Shown here piece after piece: positions 20,703 through 28,187 of a stretch of 48,162 nt of DNA; position 1 is the first letter of the stretch; each line of letters begins with the position of its first letter. Position numbers and translations under genes: made by a program. The notes under the pieces are model-generated. The model was not told where the DNA came from and searched no databases. It saw only the letters and a list, made by a program, of their open reading frames with translations. The DNA lies in NCBI RefSeq assembly GCF_004321985.1, contig NZ_SCQN01000056.1, positions 1 to 48,162 on the forward strand, read 5' to 3'. The DNA is from Castellaniella sp. (GTDB lineage: Bacteria; Pseudomonadota; Gammaproteobacteria; Burkholderiales; Burkholderiaceae_B).

Positions 20703-21191
20703 ATGAAGGAACTTGCCAAAAACACGGTGTGTCTCTGGTTTGACGGCGACGCCGAAGACGCAGCCCGCTTCTATGCCAGGACCTTTCCAGATTCATCCGT
20801 CAATGCAGTTCATGACGCGCCGGGAGACTATCCTGCCGGCATGCAGGGCGACGTGCTGACGGTCGAATTCACAGTCATGGGCATCCCCTGCCTGGGGCTC
20901 AACGGCGGGCCCGGCTTCAAACATACCGGAGCGTTTTCGTTTCAGGTGGCCACTGCCGACCAGGCGGAAACCGATCGCTACTGGGAAGCGATCATCGGCC
21001 ATGGTGGACAGGAGAACCAATGCGGCTGGTGCGTGGACCGATGGGGCGTGTCGTGGCAGATCACCCCGGTGGCTCTGATCCGCGCCATCACGCATCCGGA
21101 TCAGGCCGCCGCCAAGCGCGCCTTCGGCGCCATGATGGAGATGGGCAAGATCGATATTGCCGCCATCGAGGCCGCGTTCAACGGTTCATAA
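20703..21191 (+). CDS. VOC-superfamily protein (3-demethylubiquinone-9 3-methyltransferase-like domain)
   Basis: The 162-residue protein has the second PhnB-like form (PF06983): NTVCLWFDGDAEDAARFY at the start, FTVMGIPCLGLNGGP in the middle, and CVDRWGVSWQITP near the end. The old family title refers to a methyltransferase but members are usually uncharacterised. It starts 13 bases after the preceding VOC stop with aaaggagaag as the Shine-Dalgarno region, so both are one operon under the TetR operators. Confidence 0.85.
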   Translation: MKELAKNTVCLWFDGDAEDAARFYARTFPDSSVNAVHDAPGDYPAGMQGDVLTVEFTVMGIPCLGLNGGPGFKHTGAFSFQVATADQAETDRYWEAIIGHGGQENQCGWCVDRWGVSWQITPVALIRAITHPDQAAAKRAFGAMMEMGKIDIAAIEAAFNGS

Positions 21192-21253
21192 GGGGCGTTG
21201 GCCGCCTTTTCTGGAAACCAACCGTTGTCGGCCTGCTCCACCACGACAGCAAA

Positions 21254-22108
21254 TCACTGCGTGCGATCGAGCACCAGCAAGGGATCAATACGCATCTGGA
21301 ACCAGGTCATGCCCCAGTGCAGGTGTGGTCCGGTCGCACGCCCAGTCGCGCCGGCCAGCCCAATAACCTGACCCTGGCTCACCACGTCACCCACGCGGAC
21401 ATCCAGGCGGGACAGGTGCAGGAAGTTCGAGCCGATGCCATAACCATGGTCAATCAGCACCGTACCGCCGGTCAGATACAGGCCGAGATCGGCAAATACC
21501 ACGCGGCCACTGGCCGGCGCCCTGACCGGTGTGCCGGTCGGAACGGCAATGTCCATGCCCGAATGTGGGGCACCAGGGATCCCGTTATAGACGCGCCGGC
21601 TACCAAAGCGCCCTGAAACGCGACCGTGCACGGGCCAAATGAAGGCCTCGGCAAAACCCATCCCCGAATCGCTGGTCGTACGTGCCTCGGCCACCCTGGC
21701 TTGCTCCCGACGAATCCGGGCTGCAATCTGCGGCGGCGGCGAGACAGTCTTGGGCGGAAGCCCCGCAACCCGCTCGACCGGCCAATCACGCGGCTGTACG
21801 GCCACATCCACGGACAGGGCTGCGCCTCCCGGCGGGGTCACACGCAGATGGAGGGGGCCGGTGGCATCGGCCGCGACACCAAACACCACGGTGCCATTAT
21901 CGGTGACGGCGAGCGTGCGCCCGTCATAGATCACCTGGCTTTTGGGGGCTACCTTGCCGATCACCATCGCCCCCTGCTGCACCCGCACCGGGAAGACCAC
22001 ATCTTCGGCTGCAGCGCAGACGCTACCCACCGGTGGAACCAACATCAGCGTCAGGCACCAGAGAACCAGCACCGGGTACCTGGCCCGCACCGCCCTGATT
22101 TCTGGCAT
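21254..22108 (-). CDS. M23-family peptidase (LytM domain), secreted
   Basis: The 284-residue protein begins with a signal-type sequence (VLVLWCLTLMLVPPVGSVCAA). A beta-rich domain of about 110 residues follows, then the zinc metallopeptidase domain. The catalytic motifs are HSGMDIAVPTGTPV, giving His and Asp ligands, and HLHWG, giving the HxH pair; both are intact. Such enzymes cut peptidoglycan cross-links or activate amidases in the periplasm. I chose ATG 22108 as start because the frame beyond it, up to 22342, passes through an ammonium-transporter remnant and has no coding character. It is convergent with the VOC operon. Confidence 0.85.
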   Translation of the reverse strand: MPEIRAVRARYPVLVLWCLTLMLVPPVGSVCAAAEDVVFPVRVQQGAMVIGKVAPKSQVIYDGRTLAVTDNGTVVFGVAADATGPLHLRVTPPGGAALSVDVAVQPRDWPVERVAGLPPKTVSPPPQIAARIRREQARVAEARTTSDSGMGFAEAFIWPVHGRVSGRFGSRRVYNGIPGAPHSGMDIAVPTGTPVRAPASGRVVFADLGLYLTGGTVLIDHGYGIGSNFLHLSRLDVRVGDVVSQGQVIGLAGATGRATGPHLHWGMTWFQMRIDPLLVLDRTQ

Positions 22109-22196
22109 GCAGGCCCATCGCCTGACGCAGCAACGCACCGCAGAAGTATTCAATACCATCAGAATCGACACCACGAGAACAGCCGCACCAGCGGCA

Positions 22197-22290
22197 TCAA
22201 CGAGTGTAAGCGGTCTCGCCATGCGAGGTGATGTCCAGGCCCTCGCATTCGTCTTCGTCGGGTACGCTCGGGGCAGCCAGGTCACGTTCC
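22197..22290 (-). pseudogene. Short tail of an AmtB-like ammonium transporter
   Basis: A minus-strand frame ends DECEGLDITSHGETAYTR and stop. The core EGLDI(x)xHGExAY is the conserved C-terminal tail of AmtB ammonium transporters. No membrane part of the transporter is present upstream, so this is only a remnant, or a chance short frame, lying between the M23 gene and DUF2478. Confidence 0.4.
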
Positions 22291-22328
22291 ACGCAAATTG
22301 CCCGTAGAGCCGGGGAAGGTATGCCCTG

Positions 22329-22925
22329 ATGGCTTGTGCCATTGCAATACTCTATGAGCCGGAATCGCCAATCAACGAAGAATCAATGTCAAACATTCAG
22401 TGGGTGGCAGCCCTCAGCAACCACCCTGAGGTCTCTGCGCAGACACTGTTTGCGCACGTCGTGGCCGCCTGGTCCGCGGCAGGCTACCGCGTGGCTGGCG
22501 TGATTTCCGAGAGCGGGGCTCCGCAGGCCCCGTGCGCCGCGGGCCATCTGCGTGATCTGGCCTCAGGCACGCAAATCCTGGTTCGCAAGAGCGTCGATAC
22601 GACGGGGGCGAATGCGCACGCGATGTCGGGTGCCGGTCTCGCCCAGGTGCTGCAGCTCGTGCGCCCGCAACTGGCGCAAGCGGACTTCGTCGTGCTCAGC
22701 CGATTCGGCGAACCCGAGACGCGACAGGGAGGCCTGTGGCCGCTCTTCCTTGCGGCCACCGTGGCTGGCAAGCCGGTGCTGACGACGGTCTCCATCCACG
22801 AGAAGCTGCCGTTCGAACGTTACGCACCCCAGGTGCAATACGTGCAGCCTGTCATCGAGGACATCATGCGCTGGGGCGATACCGCGCTCAAGGATCAACG
22901 GGCGCTCCCCTCATCGCGCGGATGA
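22329..22925 (+). CDS. DUF2478-family protein
   Basis: The 198-residue protein resembles DUF2478, small cytoplasmic proteins often found beside molybdate transport or molybdenum-enzyme genes. Recognisable parts are AAWSAAGYRVAGVISE, the DLASGTQILVRK stretch, ADFVVLSRFGEPET, and GKPVLTTV. The start at 22329 has GGGGAAGG nine bases upstream; an internal ATG at 22386 is an alternative. Its stop lies inside the stop region of the convergent lysE-type gene, with 15 bases of tail-to-tail overlap. No molybdenum genes are in the window. Confidence 0.7.
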   Translation: MACAIAILYEPESPINEESMSNIQWVAALSNHPEVSAQTLFAHVVAAWSAAGYRVAGVISESGAPQAPCAAGHLRDLASGTQILVRKSVDTTGANAHAMSGAGLAQVLQLVRPQLAQADFVVLSRFGEPETRQGGLWPLFLAATVAGKPVLTTVSIHEKLPFERYAPQVQYVQPVIEDIMRWGDTALKDQRALPSSRG

Positions 22926-23540
22926 TGTAGCGAGCTTGAGGCCGAACGCGATGAAAATTCCACCCGTGAGCCGATCAAGCGTCTTCACGGCCGACGACCG
23001 GCGCAGGAACTGGTTGAGCGGCGCCGTGGCGGCAATCAGCAGGCTGAACCACGCAAGCACCAGCAGGACATGAATGCTGGCGAGGAAAAACGAATAGGCC
23101 GCCACACTGACATCAGCTGGCACGAACTGAGGAAGAAAGGTGACGTAAAACACGCCGACCTTGGGATTGAGCAGGTTCGTGAGAAAACCGCGCCAGAACG
23201 CATCCCCGCCGCTTCGGGTCCGCCCCTGGGGCGTATCGGTGCCCAGCGCAGTGCGGGGCCGCAGCAACAGTTTGCCCCCCAGCCAGATCAGATAGACGGC
23301 ACCCGCAGCCTTGAGGACAGTGTAGGCAAGCTCGGACGCCTGCAGAAGCACACCCAGTCCCAGCGATACCGACGCACCCCATATCAGGCACCCTAGGGCA
23401 ACGCCGATGGCCGCCATGGCGGCGGGCTTGCGACCATTCGCCGTTGCGGCGCGCAACACGATGGCCGTATCCACGCCCGGCGTGATGGTCAGAATGGAGA
23501 TGGCGGCAACGAAGGCAAGCAACAGTGGAAGATCGTTCAT
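22911..23540 (-). CDS. LysE/RhtB-family exporter
   Basis: The 209-residue protein has the LysE (amino acid and small-metabolite exporter) plan of about six membrane segments. It begins LLLAFVAAISILTITPGVDT, the diagnostic PGP-like (here TPGVD) first helix. Later it has VYLIWLGGKLLLRP and the GFLTNLLNPKVGVFYVTFLP motif. Members export amino acids such as threonine, lysine or homoserine, so the substrate cannot be fixed here. The frame extends upstream to 23879 but only antisense to the PIN gene. Confidence 0.85.
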   Translation of the reverse strand: MNDLPLLLAFVAAISILTITPGVDTAIVLRAATANGRKPAAMAAIGVALGCLIWGASVSLGLGVLLQASELAYTVLKAAGAVYLIWLGGKLLLRPRTALGTDTPQGRTRSGGDAFWRGFLTNLLNPKVGVFYVTFLPQFVPADVSVAAYSFFLASIHVLLVLAWFSLLIAATAPLNQFLRRSSAVKTLDRLTGGIFIAFGLKLATSSAR

Positions 23541-23640
23541 ATGGCACACCGGCCGTTTGATTCGATGACAGTGGGGCGACTCGGGACGAGGTTCATTGTG
23601 GCACCCCTTCTCAGGGCTACGCCAGCGTAAAATCTCCCGC

Positions 23641-24252
23641 GTGTTCTGCCCTGTCCCTCCCTTCGTCGTCCTCGACGCCTGTGTGCTGATGTCCACGCTG
23701 CAGCGCCAACTGCTGCTGCGTGTAGCCGACCAGGGCGTATTCCGGCCGATCTGGACCGAACGCATCGGCGAGGAATGGCGCCGAAACGCGGCGCGCCTGT
23801 GGCAGATTCCGCCTGAAAAGCTGGCGGCACAATGGCACGCCATGAACCAGCGCTTCCCCGACGCAATGGAGGCTGACACCGGCCCCTACGAAGTCGGGTT
23901 GCGCTACAGCGACCCGAAGGATTTTCACGTGATCGCGGCCGGCCTGGCGCGGCGAGCGCGCTGTGGCTTGCAGCGGCCCCCTGCTGTGCAGGTGGCGACA
24001 TGGAATCTGAAGGATTTCAATCGATCCGAATTGCGGCGCCAGGGGCTGGATGTGTATTCTCCCGATCAATTGCTGGCCGGCTGGTGGCAGGCGGAATCAT
24101 CGCTCCTGGAAGTCGCTGTGCAGGCCGTGGCCGCCGATTCTGTTGCACTGGGCCACGCTCCCGAGCCGCTGTCTGCTACGTTGCAGCGCGAACGGTTATA
24201 TCGCCTCGAGCGTCTGTTGACCGAAACACCAAGTATCGTGGTACTTCTCTGA
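23641..24252 (+). CDS. PIN-domain protein (PIN_3-like putative ribonuclease)
   Basis: The 203-residue protein has the PIN nuclease plan found in many VapC-like toxins. The first acidic residue is in VVLDACVL, the next in RIGEEW, then DPKDFHVIAAG, and finally ATWNLKDF, all expected for PIN_3. I chose GTG 23641 because the second copy of the gene (from 45971) has ATG at exactly this aligned position. No antitoxin is obvious on either side: the LysE exporter is upstream on the other strand and the LssY gene downstream. It may therefore be a solitary nuclease or an incomplete toxin-antitoxin pair. Confidence 0.75.
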   Translation: MFCPVPPFVVLDACVLMSTLQRQLLLRVADQGVFRPIWTERIGEEWRRNAARLWQIPPEKLAAQWHAMNQRFPDAMEADTGPYEVGLRYSDPKDFHVIAAGLARRARCGLQRPPAVQVATWNLKDFNRSELRRQGLDVYSPDQLLAGWWQAESSLLEVAVQAVAADSVALGHAPEPLSATLQRERLYRLERLLTETPSIVVLL

Positions 24253-24286
24253 TAGCGCAGAGGTCAGTCGAGCGCAAGATTGGCGA

Positions 24287-24318
24287 TGACCACCGTTGCA
24301 TGCTCGGCACGGTGGTCA
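24287..24318. repeat. Inverted repeat between the PIN and LssY genes
   Basis: TGACCACCGT (24287-24296) pairs perfectly with ACGGTGGTCA (24309-24318), with 12 bases between. No T-run follows on either side, so it is not a standard terminator. It could be a regulator site upstream of the LssY gene or a termination hairpin for the PIN gene. Confidence 0.5.
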
Positions 24319-24374
24319 CGTTGGGAGCGGAAATGGACTGGTCGATGGGCGGCAATTAGCCAGGGAGATCTCCT

Positions 24375-26525
24375 GTGATCGAGGGATTATTCAACTCCAT
24401 CCTGCCATCCATCCAGCATTTCCATATGCTCGGTTATTGGGCCGCCTTCTTCGCAGCTCTGCTGGAGACGGCGCTTGTGGTTGGGCTATTTCTGCCCGGC
24501 TCGACGCTGTTGCTGCTGCTGGGGGCTTGGGCGGCCGGCGGCTACCTGGACTTTGGCGACCTGCTGTGGTTCGCCATTGCTGGCGCTGTCCTCGGCGATA
24601 ACTTCAATTACTGGCTAGGAGAGCGCTACGGCCAGAAATGGACGCGTGGTGGTGTCTGGTTTCTGACCCCCAGTCATTTCGAGAAGGCCCACCGATTTTT
24701 TGAGCGGCATGGCGCCAAGAGCGTCTTCCTGGGGCGCTTCATACCGAGCGTCAAGGAAATCGCCCCATTCGTTGCCGGTACCGTGCAAATGAGGTATCGC
24801 ACGTTCCTTTTCTGGAACTTCCTGGGGGCGATCGGATGGGGAGTGCAGTGGGTGGGCGGCGGCTATCTGTTTGGACAGTCGCTCAAGCTTGCAGAAACGT
24901 GGATGTCACGGGCCGGGATGGTGTTGGTGGCTGTGCTGATCGCATGGGCACTGCTTTGGCTCCTGCAACGCTTTGTCGTGCGCAAGGGTCGCGACGCGTG
25001 GCGGGTGGCGGTTTCGCTCATTCGTTCGATAAAAGAGGCTCTGGGCCGCAATGCCTACGTACGGCGATGGGTACGCCGACATCCAGCCAGCATCCGCTTC
25101 CTTGCGGGCCGTATCGATCGCACGCATTTTCAGGGCCTGCCGTTGACCGTTCTCGCCCTTGCGTTCACCTATGTGCTGGCCTTGTTCGCCGGCATCGTCG
25201 AGGACGTTGTCACCTCCGATCCAATTGTCGCGATTGACCACGCAACGGCCCAACTGGTTGCCACCTTTCGCGCACCGGCGGCCATTCCTCCGTTCGTGTG
25301 GATAACCGATTTGGGCCAGCTGCCGGTGGTCGGAGTGTTATTGGTGATAGGGGCGCTGCTGCTCTGGCTCGTGAACCGGAAATACGCGATTGTGGGTTTG
25401 CTGGTCTCCAGCTGGGGAGCGGTGGCTTTCAGCGCCCTGGGTAAGTTGGCCTTCGAGCGGCCGCGGCCAACGGAGGCTGTCCTGCTCGAAACTTCCTATT
25501 CGTTTCCAAGTGGGCACGCGACCATCGCCGTCGCCTTTTACGGTTTCGTGGGCTATCTGCTGATCCGCTCCGTGGCCCGGTGGAGGACGCGGGTCAACCT
25601 GTTTTTCTCGACGGTTGGGCTTGTCTTCCTGATCGGCCTCAGCCGCATCATGCTCGGCGCGCACTATTTGAGTGACGTCTGGGCGGGCTACCTGGTCGGC
25701 GCACTTTGGCTGATTGTGGGTATCAGCCTGACGGAATGGCTCAGTACTGGCGGGCGAATGGATTGGGATGCACCTGCCGAACCCCGCCGAAAAGCCGCGG
25801 CGTTCGGCTTGGTCGCGATTACGGCCGCCGGGTTCGTTGCCTATGCCGCCACTCGCACGCTGCCAGCCCCCGTTTCCGCACCGGAAGTAGTCATCCACGT
25901 CACTCAGCCTTTGGACGAAATGCTGCGTGCCGAGAAACTGACGAGCACATCTTCTCTGTTCGGCACGTCGGAGCAACCGCTATCGTTCGCCGTCGTCACA
26001 CCAAGCGAGGACGCGTTATCCGCTCTTCTGAGCGGAGCAGGCTGGCTGCCCGCTGACAGTCCGGATCTGAAAAACCTGCTGCGCCTTGCACAACAAGGTC
26101 TGAGCTACACCACGGCACCGCTTGCACCGGCACTCTGGAACAACCGTATCAACGATCTCGCTTTCGAACGGCCGATTCAGAATGCCCAGGGCAAGGCCGT
26201 CATTACCGTCAGACTATGGCAAACGCCTTTCCGCTTCGGTGCGGAAAAGGTCTTCGTGGGGGTGACGCGGACGTACGACGGCATCCGCTGGGGCATTCTG
26301 CATACAGTTTCACCTGATGTGGATGCGGCAGCCGAACGATTCGTTGAATCGCTCAAGCAGTCCGGGCGACCATTGAATCTCTGCCAACGCTCGTTGACGG
26401 CTCCGATGACAGGCTCGTATCTGATGGGTGACCGTTTCTTCACACGGGGGCAGCTATGGCTGCTCGATCCGGGTGGCGGAACCGATGCCGCGGATCTTTG
26501 TGGCGCTCATGGGTCGGGCCAATGA
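24375..26525 (+). CDS. DedA-PAP2-LssY membrane phosphatase-like protein
   Basis: The 716-residue protein fuses three parts. Residues 1 to about 200 are a DedA/VTT membrane domain with FLGRFIPSVKEIAPFVAG. Residues 280-450 are a PAP2 phosphatase with all three motifs: KLAFERPRP near 357, FPSGH near 378, and SRIMLGAHYLSD near 421. Residues 500-716 form an LssY-like C-terminal domain outside the membrane. PAP2 enzymes remove phosphate from lipids such as phosphatidate or undecaprenyl pyrophosphate, and DedA proteins handle membrane lipids, so a lipid phosphatase role is likely. The start is GTG 24375, with GGGAG about eight bases upstream. Confidence 0.85.
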   Translation: MIEGLFNSILPSIQHFHMLGYWAAFFAALLETALVVGLFLPGSTLLLLLGAWAAGGYLDFGDLLWFAIAGAVLGDNFNYWLGERYGQKWTRGGVWFLTPSHFEKAHRFFERHGAKSVFLGRFIPSVKEIAPFVAGTVQMRYRTFLFWNFLGAIGWGVQWVGGGYLFGQSLKLAETWMSRAGMVLVAVLIAWALLWLLQRFVVRKGRDAWRVAVSLIRSIKEALGRNAYVRRWVRRHPASIRFLAGRIDRTHFQGLPLTVLALAFTYVLALFAGIVEDVVTSDPIVAIDHATAQLVATFRAPAAIPPFVWITDLGQLPVVGVLLVIGALLLWLVNRKYAIVGLLVSSWGAVAFSALGKLAFERPRPTEAVLLETSYSFPSGHATIAVAFYGFVGYLLIRSVARWRTRVNLFFSTVGLVFLIGLSRIMLGAHYLSDVWAGYLVGALWLIVGISLTEWLSTGGRMDWDAPAEPRRKAAAFGLVAITAAGFVAYAATRTLPAPVSAPEVVIHVTQPLDEMLRAEKLTSTSSLFGTSEQPLSFAVVTPSEDALSALLSGAGWLPADSPDLKNLLRLAQQGLSYTTAPLAPALWNNRINDLAFERPIQNAQGKAVITVRLWQTPFRFGAEKVFVGVTRTYDGIRWGILHTVSPDVDAAAERFVESLKQSGRPLNLCQRSLTAPMTGSYLMGDRFFTRGQLWLLDPGGGTDAADLCGAHGSGQ

Positions 26526-26568
26526 AAAATCAGTCGGTTGGCAGTGAGCTGGAATGCGGCATAGAATG

Positions 26569-26588
26569 TGCGCATAATAGTATGCGCA
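26569..26588. promoter_or_regulatory. Palindromic operator upstream of ccdA
   Basis: TGCGCATAATAGTATGCGCA is a perfect 8-bp inverted repeat around a 4-base centre, ending 13 bases before the ccdA start. Its place and symmetry fit the autoregulatory operator of CcdA-CcdB complexes. Confidence 0.75.
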
Positions 26589-26601
26589 TGAGGCATGCAT
26601 A

Positions 26602-26865
26602 ATGCCGACCACACAAACTACCCACCGCCCGCGTACTCGCACGTCCGGCAAACGCGCCGTCAATCTCAGCCTGAGCAATGACTTGCTGGATGCTGCCAAG
26701 CGGCTTGGCATCAACGTCTCTCAGGTCTGCGATAGCCACTTGCGCGAGGTCGTTCAGTACGAACAGGCTCGTAAGTGGCGCGAGGACTATGTCGACTTTA
26801 TCGCCGCCTACAACGCGACTGTCGAGGCCGAAGGCCTGCCATTGGATGAGTGGAAAAGCTTCTGA
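26602..26865 (+). CDS. ccdA: Type II antitoxin, CcdA family
   Basis: The 87-residue antitoxin has the ribbon-helix-helix start AVNLSLSNDLLDAAKRLGIN, then the CcdA-typical WREDYVDFIAAYNATVEAEG and the closing LDEWKSF, which binds the toxin. CcdA neutralises CcdB and, with it, represses its own promoter. Its stop overlaps the ccdB start by one base (TGATG), indicating translational coupling. Confidence 0.9.
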   Translation: MPTTQTTHRPRTRTSGKRAVNLSLSNDLLDAAKRLGINVSQVCDSHLREVVQYEQARKWREDYVDFIAAYNATVEAEGLPLDEWKSF

Positions 26866-27182
26866 TGGCGCGCTTTGATGTGTATGCAAATCCCGGCGGA
26901 CACGCAGTCACCACGCCGTACCTGCTGGACGTGCAGAGTGATCTGTTTGATGGTCTGGATAGCCGGATGGTGATTCCGCTGCGCAGCCTTGAGCACTTCC
27001 CTCAGATCAGCCTACCGCTTCACCTTACGCCGGTGTTCACCATCAACGGGGCTGATTTCTTGTTGGAAACGCCCAAAATGGGGGCAGTACCACAGCGCGT
27101 CCTGAAAGTACCAGTGATGTCGCTCGCCACCGAGCGGGATCGGATCATCTCGGCGCTGGACTTTTTGTTCCTGGGTTATTAG
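26865..27182 (+). CDS. ccdB: Type II toxin, CcdB family
   Basis: The 105-residue toxin begins MARFDVYANPGGHAVTTPYL and ends with the family's IISALDFLFLGY, whose C-terminal aromatic residues contact DNA gyrase. CcdB poisons the GyrA subunit; the gyrB gene lies elsewhere in this window, but that is not a functional link. An open frame five codons longer starts inside ccdA and is not expected to be used. Confidence 0.9.
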   Translation: MARFDVYANPGGHAVTTPYLLDVQSDLFDGLDSRMVIPLRSLEHFPQISLPLHLTPVFTINGADFLLETPKMGAVPQRVLKVPVMSLATERDRIISALDFLFLGY

Positions 27183-27332
27183 CGCTTATCTGGGGGCGCC
27201 ATGTTTGCGGCCCTGGCACCAAGGCCTTTCGCAATCGAGCGTTCCCCCTTCCCTGGCATCCAACTATACGCCTCGGATATTCCGCTCCAATGCCTCCAAC
27301 AGGCTCTCAGCAGACACACCATATCATTACTT

Positions 27333-27435
27333 ATGGATCGAGTTATGACGTCGAATGACGCACAATCTTTGGACGTCCGCGCGCTACGCGTGGTGATGGC
27401 CGTCGCCGTCAGCGGCAGCTTCACGGCAGCCGTGA
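27333..27435 (+). pseudogene. LysR-type regulator N-terminal scrap
   Basis: Between the two toxin-antitoxin pairs, the plus strand encodes DVRALRVVMAVAVSGSFTAA, the first helices of a LysR-type HTH domain. Similarity then ends in unrelated sequence and no LysR effector domain follows. The rest of the 27183-27565 gap holds no other recognisable gene. Confidence 0.55.
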
Positions 27436-27565
27436 GAACATCGGGCCGGGCTGGAGCGTTAGTCGGGTCGTGCCCCACGATCAACGGCCGCAAAGACCTG
27501 CAGCGCCAGTCGTCGGTGACTGCCACGCTGACAATACCGCGACCAAGACAGAGGCTTGACGATAC

Positions 27566-27581
27566 GTACGTTAAAACGTAC
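27566..27581. promoter_or_regulatory. Palindromic operator upstream of the phd/yoeB-type pair
   Basis: GTACGTTAAAACGTAC is a perfect 6-bp inverted repeat around a 4-base AT centre, 26 bases before the antitoxin start. It is probably the site bound by the antitoxin-toxin complex. Confidence 0.7.
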
Positions 27582-27607
27582 TATCTAGGCATATTGGGAG
27601 ATCCACC

Positions 27608-27853
27608 ATGTCCGCAACCCTGACTGCAACTGAGGCACGGGCGAACCTCTACCGCCTCATCGACCAAACCGCCGAGTCCCATCAGGCAATTCGAATTGCC
27701 GGCAAGCGCACAAGTGCCGTGCTGATCTCGGAAGCCGATTGGGACGCCATACAAGAGACCCTGTATCTGACCTCTGTGCCTGGCATGCGCGAATCCATCA
27801 AAGAAGGAATGGCAGAGCCCTTGGACAAGAGTGCCAAGGAGCTTGACTGGTGA
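27608..27853 (+). CDS. Type II antitoxin, Phd/YefM family
   Basis: The 81-residue protein matches YefM-type antitoxins: ATEARANLYRLIDQTAESHQ at the start, then IRIAGKRTSAVLISEADWDA, followed by a C-terminal toxin-binding tail with SIKEGMAEPLDK. It overlaps the toxin start by four bases (GTGA), a usual sign of coupled translation. Confidence 0.9.
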   Translation: MSATLTATEARANLYRLIDQTAESHQAIRIAGKRTSAVLISEADWDAIQETLYLTSVPGMRESIKEGMAEPLDKSAKELDW

Positions 27854-28113
27854 CTTGGCGGGTCGTCTATGCAAAGGTCGCCCTCAAGGATGCGAAAAGG
27901 GTAGCGGCGGCTGGCTTAAAAACCAACGTACAGGCGCTGAGTGCGGTCCTGGAAATTGACCCGTTCCAGAACCCGCCGCCTTACGAAAAACTGCTCGGCG
28001 ATCTTTCCGGAGCCTATTCCCGCCGTATCAACATTCAGCATCGGTTGGTGTACGAGGTATTCATTCAGGAACGTGCCGTTCGTGTTTTAAGAATGTGGAC
28101 ACACTACGAGTAG
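27850..28113 (+). CDS. Type II toxin, Txe/YoeB family
   Basis: The 87-residue protein has the YoeB plan. It begins TWRVVYAKVALKDAKRVAAA. The conserved region with PPYEKLLGDLSGAYSRRINI and QHRLVYEV follows, and the C-terminus ends MWTHYE, with the His-Tyr pair used in mRNA cleavage. YoeB toxins act at the ribosome. The start is GTG 27850. Confidence 0.9.
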   Translation: MTWRVVYAKVALKDAKRVAAAGLKTNVQALSAVLEIDPFQNPPPYEKLLGDLSGAYSRRINIQHRLVYEVFIQERAVRVLRMWTHYE

Positions 28114-28187
28114 CCTTCGAGCACACCGCCTCCCGTAACCGCCTGAATCCGCCTGAAAACAATAGGCTCTCAGGCAAGGCTTGAGGA

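Noticed and set aside
27179-27526. Minus-strand 115-residue frame between the two toxin-antitoxin pairs
   Set aside because: It has no recognisable motif and overlaps the LysR scrap on the other strand, so I regard it as non-coding.
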